Under the pieces are notes generated by a model, which saw only the letters and a list, made by a program, of their open reading frames with translations, searched no databases and was not told the origin of the DNA. Positions 1 through 9,297 of a stretch of DNA of 64,000 nucleotides are shown in pieces; within the stretch, counting starts at the first letter, position 1, and every line of letters starts with the position of its first letter. This DNA comes from Symsagittifera roscoffensis (lineage: Eukaryota > Xenacoelomorpha > Acoela > Convolutidae): contig NC_087069.1 in assembly GCF_963678635.1 (NCBI RefSeq), positions 48,564,276-48,628,275 on the forward strand, given 5' to 3'. The position numbers and the translations under genes were made by a program.

Positions 1-143
1 ATTTCCGTAAATTGTCGATTTCGATATCGCTCAGTGTAATTTGTTCTAGTTTTTGCAGTAGTGGTTTTCCTCGACAATCTAATATGCCTGTCCGCGTAAG
101 AGTAACTTTAATTCTTGGTGTTAAATTGTTTTCAGGACTCTGA

Positions 144-740
144 TTAGTCATTGAAGCGTAAACCACCAAATTTGGAGATAAGGTTGTTTGCATCAATGGA
201 TAGTTCATTTTGTAACCACTCAAAAAAAACTTTGGATTTTCTACGGGTACAATGCTTTAATAATTGATGCGAGGGAAGTAAATGAGAATGTCGTTTGCAA
301 ATATGTTTTTCTTGACCCAATAATTGTTCAATCTTTGGGCAGCCAATATCTTCCAAATTTGTCTCGGGTAATTTCAAGTATTCAGCTAATAAAACAGATT
401 TTTGTATACCTTTAGCAAAAAAATGGGAATTTGGGTTCCTCAAACGAATGCTATCAAAAATTTGATCCAAGTATGAGTAAGGGTATTCACCTTCGTCCCA
501 ACGAAGCCCGTGTAGAAATTTAGATACCCAATTGTACGCTTTTTTCTCTTCTTTTGATAAATTGTTGAATTGAACTGGCGGCAGAAAATGAATTGTATCA
601 ATTGTATTAGTAGAGCAAACGGAAAGTTCCTTTATGATCAAATGTTTCTTGCCACATTTAAATCCTTCAATATCTAAAATAATGAGATGGTTGAAAAACA
701 ATTTTTTGGTTTTCTTTCTTTGGGTTAACATGACTTTCAC
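144..740 (-). CDS. DEDD-exonuclease-like accessory protein of the virus-like element
   Basis: The 198-residue protein begins with a basic stretch followed by LIILDIEGF (about residues 20-28), which fits the DxE first motif of DEDD-type exonucleases. It then has the phrase FLHGLRWDEGEYPY and a C-terminal Cys/His pair (CKRHSHLLPSH). This layout resembles a family of uncharacterised invertebrate proteins that I recall as common near mobile or virus-like genes. Exonuclease activity is my inference from the DIEG motif and not a firm assignment. It lies immediately downstream of gene X with no gap, so the two may share a transcript. No signal peptide or membrane segment is seen, which suits a nuclear or cytoplasmic role. 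It is open over its whole length. Confidence 0.45.
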   Translation of the reverse strand: MKVMLTQRKKTKKLFFNHLIILDIEGFKCGKKHLIIKELSVCSTNTIDTIHFLPPVQFNNLSKEEKKAYNWVSKFLHGLRWDEGEYPYSYLDQIFDSIRLRNPNSHFFAKGIQKSVLLAEYLKLPETNLEDIGCPKIEQLLGQEKHICKRHSHLLPSHQLLKHCTRRKSKVFFEWLQNELSIDANNLISKFGGLRFND

Positions 741-1163
741 TCAACATTCCAACAAACGAAATAACTTTGGTTTGAATGCTTTAAGAAATAAGCAAAACGC
801 AATACCTGTCACGTGACCCAGGTAACAGTTTTTTATTGGACAAGGCAAAACATATGTGTACCCAGGACCGGTATGATATTTTTCTTGCAAATATCCCGCT
901 GCGTCATGCAATATAGCATGTATTCTAAGAAATTTAAAATGTTTCAAGTGTTTGTCGAGCGACGAATTGTCTATTCCAATTAAACCGCCATGTGGTCTGT
1001 TTTTCAAAACAAAATCTAAATTAATATCAGCATCCAAATACAAACAAGTGGCTAAAAAATACTGAAATCTGACCGGTTTATCTGGATATTGTGATTTTAA
1101 GTCTACAAAAATTTCATGAATAAGTTTTAAATCGAAAGTTGAAATCATGTTCACTGAACTCAA
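741..1163 (-). CDS. Unknown element protein (gene X)
   Basis: I do not recognise this 140-residue protein. Visible features are an N-terminal FDLKLIHEIFVDLKSQYPD segment, a central RIHAILHDAAGYL segment rich in His and aromatic residues, and TGPGYTYVLPCP followed by a hydrophobic stretch (GHVTGIAFCLFLKAF) that could be buried or membrane-associated. The start used here gives a Met at residue 1 with further Mets at residue 6. It sits head to tail with the exonuclease-like gene. A diverged relative of its N-terminal segment (IDLKIIHKIYRSLKQTYPD) occurs at about 32,930-33,030 near a second polymerase B fossil, which argues that gene X belongs to the element family and not to the host. Confidence 0.45.
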   Translation of the reverse strand: MSSVNMISTFDLKLIHEIFVDLKSQYPDKPVRFQYFLATCLYLDADINLDFVLKNRPHGGLIGIDNSSLDKHLKHFKFLRIHAILHDAAGYLQEKYHTGPGYTYVLPCPIKNCYLGHVTGIAFCLFLKAFKPKLFRLLEC

Positions 1164-1195
1164 TATAATAAAAAAAGAATAATGAAAAGTATCAA

Positions 1196-1986
1196 TTAAA
1201 ACTTAACATTCTCTTCAACAATAAATTTCACAAATAAAACATCAGTATCTACATCAAGTTTTCCATATCCACTTGTCAAAATATCCATTATTTTACAAAA
1301 AGCGGCAGAATGGGGTCCATTAATTAAACTTTCAAATCTTTTCAAAGTTTCTGTATTCATTTCATCTGTTTGAACATGTCTGCTTTCTGTGTGTTTCTTT
1401 GAGACTGAAGTCGAAATTCTAACGGATTTGTTTGACGTCGATGATGCAGCAGGCGTAATTGTATTATCAATTCGTTTCTGCCCCCCTACGGCCGGAGATT
1501 TGTCGCAAACGTTTTAATTTGGTGAAGTTTGTTTGTTAGATGATGTTGCAGAAAGCAATAAATAGGGTAAACGTTTTTTGATTGCAGTGAAATCTAACAA
1601 ATCAAGATTGGCTGCAACAGGTTGTTCTGAGTAAGTGAGAGCTAGTTTAAGTTTGTCAAAATAACTCACCGTTTCCTTTGACATCTTTAGCAGGAGAAAC
1701 TAAGTATTTGAAGCACGTGAAAATACAAGGAACACTGAAACATTTTTGGGGAGGAAAAAATTGATTTAATTGTTCCTCTGAATCTACTTGAATCAATATA
1801 TGGTAATGAAATTGTTTTTTCATTCTCGACTGAAAAAGGACAATATTCAGATTTGAAGTGGCTTCCAAAAGCATAATTTTTAAAAGTAGATAAATTAGGA
1901 TTTTTTTCAGTAATAACAAATTTGAAGTTTGGTTGAAATTTTTTGAAATAATCAGGTAACACAACTTCGAACATAGCTTCTGCCAT
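1196..1986 (-). pseudogene. Possible HUH (Rep-like) endonuclease of the virus-like element, broken
   Basis: The minus strand is coding-like over this span. The N-terminal part reads FKFVITEKNPNL, then a histidine motif FHYHILIQVDSEEQL, then KYLVSPAKDVKGNGE. The H-Y-H followed by hydrophobic residues and Q resembles motif 2 of HUH replication initiators, including the CRESS-virus form HLHVLIQFEG. The other two segments could be motifs 1 and 3, but these matches are weak. The C-terminal part is a Ser/Thr-rich stretch followed by a conserved-looking tail (FCKIMDILTSGYGKL) with no recognised domain and no helicase. It is a fossil with one or two breaks. The alternative is an unrelated protein with a chance HxH. 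It lies just downstream of the PC4-like gene on the same strand. Confidence 0.35.
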
Positions 1987-2000
1987 TTTGTAAAGGAAAA

Positions 2001-2372
2001 TTAATTCGAGTCGTGTTTGAACTCGTTTGTGTTTGAGGAAAGTTGAGTTTTCCTGGCTCGTTTACAGTTAGACTGTGGCTTGTCTTTGTTTTCAACAGTA
2101 TCAGAAAATTCACTTGTTTGCGCGCGGATTGACTTTCCCCATTTTAGTAATTTTGAAAATTCTTCGCTGCTTAAGGAAAGTCTTTGTACACATTCAAATT
2201 CAGCGCCTTCAGTTGCTTTTTTGGAAACCTTCAGGAATACATAAGTTCCAGTTTGGTCATATGTTTTCAATGTAGCACGCACTAATCTTTTACTGTTTTC
2301 CGAAATATCAAAATAGCAAATGCCAAAATCTTTATCTGCGTTTGCTGTGAAGCTTGTTTTGGTTTTATTCAT
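2001..2372 (-). CDS. Possible PC4-like single-stranded-DNA-binding protein
   Basis: This is a 123-residue protein. Residues of about 28-82 (KRLVRATLKTYDQTGTYVFL, then RLSLSSEEFSKLLKWGKSI) fit the pattern of the PC4/p15 domain: a beta-rich basic stretch ending in a Lys/Arg, Leu-Ser-Leu and a short amphipathic helix. PC4-fold proteins bind single-stranded DNA and occur in animals, phages and viruses. The tail (NCKRARKTQL) is basic and could be a nuclear signal. The match is by eye and modest. It is the first gene of the minus-strand block and starts 484 bp from the divergent plus-strand gene. Together with a polymerase and a possible HUH nuclease it would make sense as a replication protein. 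Confidence 0.35.
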   Translation of the reverse strand: MNKTKTSFTANADKDFGICYFDISENSKRLVRATLKTYDQTGTYVFLKVSKKATEGAEFECVQRLSLSSEEFSKLLKWGKSIRAQTSEFSDTVENKDKPQSNCKRARKTQLSSNTNEFKHDSN

Positions 2373-2855
2373 TGTAACAAGTAAATTTTCAAAGTAACTT
2401 GATTTAAAACTGAATAGAAAGAAATGAATGGTTCCGATTGATTGTATATGTCTGCAAAAGAAAGTGTTGTATCTATTTTAATTTATATACACATGTACTT
2501 TATATCGCAAAGATATTGGATTGCAATTTGGTTCAAATGGATTAGTATTTTGTGCATGTACAACTGATAAGAATTTTTATGGGTGTCAAAGGTCACAATG
2601 TTTAAACGTTATTTTTGATACAAGCTATTTGTTTGAATGTAATTTAGATAAACATCGAATACCACGCAAGGTAATATAAATATTTTATACGCCTTCCCTT
2701 ATTAATCTGATCAAAAACTACATAGGAGGTCTTGAAATTTCTAATTTTAGAAGAACCAATCTCTATTTTAATCTCTTGAAACTTTTTCACAATTCATTAC
2801 AGTTTCTTTTCTTTCCGCGTTACGTTTCTCCTTTTCTTCCAACTTTTCTTCAAAA
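2373..2855. promoter_or_regulatory. Divergent intergenic region between minus- and plus-strand element genes
   Basis: This is an AT-rich 483-bp gap between two divergently oriented genes, so it must hold promoters for both directions. A pyrimidine-rich run (CTTTTCTTTCCGCG, TCTCCTTTTCTTCC) lies just before the plus-strand ATG at 2856. I see no clear TATA box that decides a start and no coding signal. Confidence 0.4.
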
Positions 2856-3491
2856 ATGCCTTGTTATATTATTGAAGGATATTCTAATTACGAAAGAACC
2901 ATTTTTTATGAAACTGTTCACGGTAATTTTGTAGCAATTATTAACGAAGAAAAAAGTTTCAATTCTGATGAGTGGAGTTGTACTCATCACGTTATGATTC
3001 CCAAAAAAATTTTACATTTATTCAGTAAACTTTCCTGAAAAAATTCGAAGAAAGACGAAGAACTGAATATAAAGTATTTGAGATACCTTACAAATTCTGG
3101 TAAATATACGGATCCTGACGAGCCTCTTGCTCTTCAGGTTGATGTTTCAACTTTATCAAAACCAGTAAAAAAAATTTTGTATAAATACGATTGTGATGTT
3201 ACTCCGATGTGTGAAAACCAGCTAGAATACTTTGAAGAAATTGAATTTTTTGATCGTTTATGGGGAATGGAACAGATTGAATCACCATCAGTAGTTACCC
3301 CTAAAGCTGATCCTTCCCCTGCAGTGTCACCATGGCTTGACGAACCAGATTCTTCAACTGCAACTCACACCCCCGAAGCGACAGTGAATAATCATATGGG
3401 AAATTTGACTCCTTCTCTATGCCTTGCACCAAAGAAAAAGAGAAAAATCACAACACTAGAAAAAGCTCAGGAGTATTCAGATCTTATTTAA
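2856..3491 (+). pseudogene. Unknown element protein with SV40-type nuclear localisation signal
   Basis: This plus-strand coding region starts at the ATG at 2856. The N-terminal part (PCYIIEGYSNYERTIFYET) is aromatic and acidic. The middle (EPLALQVDVSTLSKPVKKIL) is followed by an acidic segment (EYFEEIEFFDRLWG) and a Pro/Ser/Thr-rich linker. The C-terminus carries APKKKRKI, which matches the classic monopartite nuclear localisation signal of SV40 large T antigen, so the protein is predicted to be nuclear. I do not recognise the fold. The region reads as one gene with about one break and is treated as part of the fossil. It lies between the divergent promoter and the polymerase, on the same strand as the polymerase. 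Confidence 0.4.
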
Positions 3492-4540
3492 CTTTATTGA
3501 ACATTTGTTGCGTTTGATTGATTTTAATTTGGTTTTATTGTGTATAAAGATTTAAACTTGAAACTCAGATTGATATTTAATAGATTTCATTTGGTGTCTT
3601 TGTGTATAAACATTTTGTAAATTAAAATTCTCAGCCTCTTAATACTTCACTTATCCAGTTGCTAGGGAAAAGAGAGCAAATAAGTCATTTTATAACCGAA
3701 TGTTTGACAAGTCTTCAATCAAAATACAAAAAAAAACTGGAATTTTTAAATCTCGGAAAAATGTTGAAAATTTTTATCTCGTAAACTCGAGGTCCTATAG
3801 TCTTTAGACCTCTGAACAAATTTAATTAGCTGGCCGTGAGCAGTGTTTTGATATATTGCCCGACTATGTTCAGTCCATCCACTGAAGAGATACAGACATT
3901 TCATTTTCGAAAAGCCTCATCCTATATCAATTTTCTAACTTTTTGTTACACTGTCCGAATATAGTCTTCCGGCCACTCATATTGCTTCTCTCGGCGAGCT
4001 GGACATTTTTGAGCTAGGGTGCCGACACTGTACAACATCTAGTTTGGGAGATCATCATTTTTTGTACAAATTTTATATATTTTTTTTCAAGTTTTGTTTC
4101 TATTTTTTTTTTGCGGAAACATCTAAATTGCTTTATGGATTGTAAAAATATGACCTAAGTGAGAGACTTTAAGTCTTCAATGAAATGTTTGGGGAAAGTG
4201 TCATAACAATAATGTATATATGATAATGTTTAAGGTACATGTCTTGTTTAAGAAATTAATATTTTTTCTTCTTTTACATTATTCACAGTTAATTGGTCTT
4301 CACCATGTCTAATGAGTTTTTTTTTAATTTGCAACATTGATGGTTAGTGAGGCTTAGATACCAAAAGACATGTTGTAGTCTATTCAGTTCACATGTTCAA
4401 GCCATTAATAAGAAATCGAAAATGTTTTTTGTTTTTCAGAGTTTTGTTATTAATGTTAAACAACCTAATTAATGTTTTGTCTCTTTTAATTGATTTTTGT
4501 GGACTAAAACCGATCAGAAGAAACAATATTTGATCATGAT
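3492..4540. other. Non-coding spacer upstream of the polymerase
   Basis: No gene is seen. The stretch is AT-rich with homopolymer T runs. A short inverted repeat (GAGGTC ... GACCTC) lies near 3790-3812. AATAAA-like and TATA-like words are present but do not decide anything. It may hold the 3' end of the preceding gene and distal regulatory sequence of the polymerase. Confidence 0.5.
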
Positions 4541-4935
4541 AACGAATAAATTCAATATTTTATTAGGTTTTTTGCAAATTATTCGCAATCAAAACTTTTG
4601 GCGGGACTTTTAAATTGAATTCAAATTTTGGCGGGCGACTGCCGTTTAAACTTAAATTTGAGCGGGATTACATGTAGCATATTTTCAATTTCATCCAATC
4701 CCATGAAGTCGTGCTATGTATTCGAAAATTTGTACATGCTAACGAATAAATTCAATATTTATTTAGATTTTATAAAATATTGGTAATCAAAACTTTTGGC
4801 GGGACTTTTAAATTGATTCAAATTTTGGCGGGCGATTGCCGTTTAAACTCAAATTTGAGCGGGATTACAGGTAGCATATTTTCATTTTCAACCAATCCCA
4901 TGAAGTCGTGTTATGTAATTGAAAATTTGTACCAA
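4541..4935 (+). repeat. Two-copy ~200-bp direct repeat covering the polymerase promoter and start codon
   Basis: About 4541-4739 and 4741-4935 are adjacent diverged copies of one segment. Both start with GAATAAATTCAATATT, both contain the TTTTGGCGGGAC, TTTTGGCGGGCG and TTTGAGCGGGATT blocks in the same order, and both end with the start of the polymerase coding sequence (ATGAAGTCGTG). Small differences and indels show that the duplication is not very recent. The second copy feeds the intact reading frame and the first carries only a stub of the start. Confidence 0.9.
4596..4866 (+). promoter_or_regulatory. Array of E2F-like sites upstream of DNA polymerase B
   Basis: TTTTGGCGGGAC lies at 4596-4607 and 4794-4805, TTTTGGCGGGCG at 4626-4637 and 4823-4834, and the weaker TTTGAGCGGGATT at 4657-4669 and 4854-4866. 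The animal E2F/DP consensus is TTTSSCGC, for example TTTGGCGGGAAA, so four sites fit well. In this AT-rich region GC words like these stand out, and they are kept in both copies of the direct repeat. E2F controls S-phase genes, including host replication genes, and several DNA viruses use it. Regulation of the polymerase by E2F is inference. Confidence 0.55.
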
Positions 4936-7900
4936 GACGAATTTTATTTGCAAACTTCTATTTCTCCGGAACACTTGATAATGAATCCAACAAAATACAA
5001 ATGTAATTTTTGTCCAATACTTTTCACATTTAAAACTAACCGAACCAGACATGAACGAAATTTTCATGCTGTGGAAAAAAGTATTCCAACTTACATGTGT
5101 AATGATTGCCCTTTCACATCGTTATTGTTATCTTCTCTTGAACAACATTTTATTTCAACTCATGAGAGCATAGCCAATTTATGTGAATATTGTAATTTAG
5201 GCTTTGTTTCTAACAATCAACTCAATAACCATATGATTACTCTTCATAGTTTACCTGTCGCTACTAGTAACAATACTGGATCCATCAGCAAAAACGAAAC
5301 AATTGCCCCAAACTTGAATGTGAATGACATTGAATTACATGAATCTGCTTTCAATGGTACCCTGAAAACTTTTCTTATTCCTGGTGATGATAGTGTAGAT
5401 ATATTAGAATTTATGTCTAAGCACAAAGAACAAATCCAAAATTTGATTTTGGCAAACGGTTTCCAATGGCCTCAAAAAGTTCAATTTTCATTAAATTTGA
5501 GTTTACAAAAACCGTCAGTGATCAATGACAAAGATCTGAACAACCCCACTCAAAATGAGCTAGTTGACATTTATGTTAATTCGCTAATGGTTCCGATTCT
5601 ATCCGACGGACTTGCGGATGGAACGTTTTATGAAATGGTTGATAGAATGCAATCGGTGCTTCATTCATTTGCTTCACACGGAAGCGGATGGGTTTTACAA
5701 CAAGTGGTTAGATTGTTCATCAAATTTGGTAAAATGAATCCCATTCGGGGGTCATCACATGTAACATTACCATTAAAAATTGCAAAATCCACTCATTTAT
5801 CTAATATTCGCAACCATGATGACCATGACTGTTTTAATCTTTGTTTTACTGCTGCTTTTCACCTTCATTATCGTTTGAATTCAATTGTTGGAAGATACGA
5901 AGATCCAACTGCTGAAAAAACATGCCCTGCAACTTACAGAACGAGCAACGCCAAAAAACCAATCGGTGAGTTTCCAACGCCAATGAGTTTCAGAGATGTA
6001 CCCGAGTTTGAACGTTTGAACAAAGTTCGTGTCAATATGTTTCTTTATGAAAAAGGAGACTTGGTGCCTATGTTGTTATCAAAAAATGAGTCTGAAGATA
6101 CATTCAGTATGGATCTTTTGTTGTTATTTGAGCCCGGTAAACATCATTTCGTGGTAATTACTAACCTGTTAAGATTCATATGTGAAATCAAAAATTATAA
6201 ATTCCGGACATTCATGCGCCTGTGTCGGAACTGTTTTCACATAAGTTATAGCGAAGAAGCGAACAAGATGCATCAAAGATCATGCAAAGAACATGAACCT
6301 GCAGTAATAGAAAGGCCATCCGCTGAAGATGGAAGCAATAAATACAAATTCAACAACTATGCAGCACTTAGTTTTGTTCCTGTCGTTATCTACTTCGATT
6401 TCGAATCGTTTTTGAAACCTGTATCCACATGCAATAACAACCCAAACACTTCGTCGTCTAGGATCTTAGAAAAACATGAACCCTCTGGTTACTCTCTGTT
6501 GGCGATTGAACATGGTTCTTCAAAACCATACTTCTTTGAATTAAACAGTAGTGAAAAATGTATACCAAAGTTCATCGAGCAGTTACACATACTAGCAAAA
6601 CAAATCTACCAACAAAAAAATCGATACCCAAACTATATTGGCAATCTATCTATCCTGAAGCAGGATGAAGCCACCTCATGCTGGTTGTGCCTAGCAGAGT
6701 TTGCTGAAGGTGAAACAAAATGTTTGGACCACTGTCACTACAGTGGTGAATTCCTAGGGTGGGCGCACTCAAAGTGTAACCTATCGCGACGAAAGGTGCG
6801 ATATACACCAGTTGTTGGACACAATATACAAAATTATGTTCTTCACCATATTTGTTTGGATTTGGGTGAGTTGGAACCAACGAGCACGATCCAAGTCATA
6901 CCCGCAACAGATGAGAAGTATATCTCACTAAGCATTGGTGTTTTGGTTGACACTTACACGCGAGCAAATGGTGTTCAGCAAAATGTCTATGAATACAACC
7001 GATTCATAGACTCATGTAAATTTTTGAATTCTTCGTTACAAAAACTTGTTGATAATTTACCAGCTGACAAGTTCTCTATACTAGATGAACACTTCAAACA
7101 AGCTGATGAGAGTTCTCGCGCACTTCTAAAGAGGAAAGGTTTTTATCCTTATTCCTATATGTCAAATCGATTAAAGTTTGATGAACAAAATCTGCCACCA
7201 CTCAGTGCATGGGGAAACTCATTAGAAGGAGGAAAAATCAGTCTTAGTGAAGAAGATTTAAAACATGCTCAAACAGTCTTCGATGAATTCAATTGCATAA
7301 ACTTAGAGCAATATCACAATCTCTATCTGACATGTGATACTCTTCTTCTCGCATGTGTTTTTGAAGAGTTTCGTTCGATAACTCACGCAAGCTATGGATT
7401 AGATTGCGCGCATCGTTTTATTGCGTCGAATCTTGCGGGAGATGCTTTCAAGAAGATCTGTAATGCTGATATTGAACTTCTTTCAGAAAGAGAACATTTA
7501 GAAATGGTGGAAAATATGATGCGGGTGGCACAGCATCTGTTTTTGAAAAAAGAAAATTCAATGCAAACAACCCGTACATGAATGAAAAGTACAACCCTCA
7601 AGAAAAAACAAGTTATGGCTTCATGTTGGATGCAAATAATCTATATGGAGGTGTTATGCAAATGCATAAATTACCAGCACGGGACTTTGATTTAATCCAT
7701 GTTAAGGAAGACGGTGAAGTTAGTACAAGCAGTGAAACGAGCCTTGATGAAATATTGGCAACTCCAGAAGATTCAGATATTGGTTTCATTCTTGAAGTAG
7801 ATCTCGAGTACCCTCAAGAACTTCATGAATCCCATCGAGACTATCCTTTAGCACCAACCAAAGAAGTGGTGCCAGAGGAGTGGTTAAGTGATTACCAACG

Positions 7901-8740
7901 AGATCTGGCAGAACAAATGAAAAGCAATGATAATTGTCGAGTTGCTCCTGGCAAAGTAAAAAAACTGCTTCAGACATTGCATATCAAGAGTAATTATACA
8001 GTGCATTACAAACTCTTACAACTCTATGTTCGGTTGGGTTTAAAAGTAACGAAAGTACATAGAGTTTTGAAGTTCAAGCAAGAACTATGGTTAGAACCCT
8101 ATATAACCCTAAACACAAACAAAAAGAAAGCTGCACGAAACAAATTTGAAGAAGCACTGTACAAATTGTTGAATAATTCCGCATATAGAAAAACATGCGA
8201 ATCGAAAAGAAAAAGAGTGAAGGTTAATATTGTACATAACGCTGAAGAAACAATGCAACAAATTTCTGCTTTTGACTTCAAGACATTTAAAATATTTGGT
8301 GATGATTTAGCGGCATTGACGTCAGCACCACGAGTTATTAATTGAATGTACCTACCATAGTAGGAGCATGCGTGCTTGAAATCGCTAAATTTGAAATGTA
8401 TCGGTTTCACTATGAATTTATGAAACCAAACTTTGACTGTCGATTGCTTTACTCCGATACTGATAGTTTGCTTTACGAAATAGAAACCGAAAAGAATGCA
8501 GACTTTTACGAAATTTTGAAAAACAAATCCAACATTATTGACGAATTCGATTTCTCAAATTATCCCGAAAACCATCCCCTGTTTAACAAGCAAAACAAAT
8601 TTACAGTTCTCAAATACAAAGATGAGTTCCCAGTCGACACCATCACGGACTTCATTGCTTTAAAACCCAAGTTATACTCAATCGTCTCTCTAAGTGAGTA
8701 CTACTTTCAATTGCTCATCAAATTTTGTCGAGAAAATTAG
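4900..8740 (+). pseudogene. Family B DNA polymerase (protein-primed, Polinton type), broken
   Basis: I place the start at the ATG at 4900 because that ATG and its next codons are shared by both copies of the upstream direct repeat. Upstream in-frame codons begin without an ATG. Three C2H2 zinc fingers lie at about residues 35-56, 67-88 and 95-116. The 3'-5' exonuclease motif FDFES is near residue 500. A Cys/His cluster (CWLC ... DHCHYSG ... CN) resembling an HNH/endonuclease VII-type zinc site lies near residues 594-627. Palm motifs follow: DANNLYG (near 7640), a Lys-Asn-Tyr region (near 8150) and YSDTDS (near 8450), then FIALKPKLYS. Such polymerases copy DNA from a terminal-protein primer. 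The gene is a young fossil with about two breaks and the 3' part continues at 9298-10065. Confidence 0.85.
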
Positions 8741-9262
8741 AATTTTTTTTCAATTTGTTGACAAAAAAAATTGGGAAAACCAAAAATTTTCGAGAAATTT
8801 TTTTTTTCTAAAATTTGGCAAAAAGTTTTTTTTCGAAAAAAAATTGTCGAAATTTTGGGTGAAAAAATTTTCGAAAAAAAATTTGTCGAAAATTTGGGAA
8901 AAAATTTTTTTTCGAAAAAAAATTTGTCGAAAATTTGGGAAAAAAGTTTTTTTTTTCGAAAAAAAATTTGTCAAAAATTTGGGAAAAAATTTTTTTCGAA
9001 AAAAAAATTGTCGAAAAAAAAATTTGGGAAAAATTTTTTTTTCGAAAATTTGTCGAAAAAAAAAATCTGGGAAAAAAAATTTTTTCGAAAAAAAATTTGG
9101 GAAAAAATTTTTTTCGAAAAAAAATTTGTCGAAAAAAAAAAAATTTTGGAAAAAATTTTTGTTGAAAAAAAATTTTTCGAAAATTTCAGAAAAAAAAATT
9201 TTTCGAAAAAAAATTGTCAAAAATTTGGGGAAAAAATTTTTTTCGAAAAAAAATTTCAATGT
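8741..9262. repeat. A/T low-complexity tandem block inside the polymerase gene
   Basis: About 520 bp is made almost only of short runs of A and T punctuated by TTCGAA, GTCGAAAATTTGG and GGGAAAAAATTTTTTT. The pieces recur every roughly 40-60 bp but with variable run lengths, so it is a degenerate tandem repeat. It is open in most reading frames on both strands because TAA, TAG and TGA are almost absent, which makes apparent Lys/Phe-rich proteins that I do not believe. It separates the polymerase palm part from its C-terminal part and could be an intron filling or an insertion. Confidence 0.85.
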
Positions 9263-9297
9263 ATAAACGATTAGTAATCATTTATTCATTTTATATA

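Noticed and set aside
4780-4899. Polymerase start upstream of 4900
   Set aside because: The in-frame extension starts without ATG and runs through the promoter repeat. The ATG at 4900 is shared by both repeat copies.
8694-9274. Long Lys/Phe-rich reading frames on both strands
   Set aside because: They follow from the A-run/T-run repeat, which lacks stop codons. No frame has a domain, and mirror frames are equally open.
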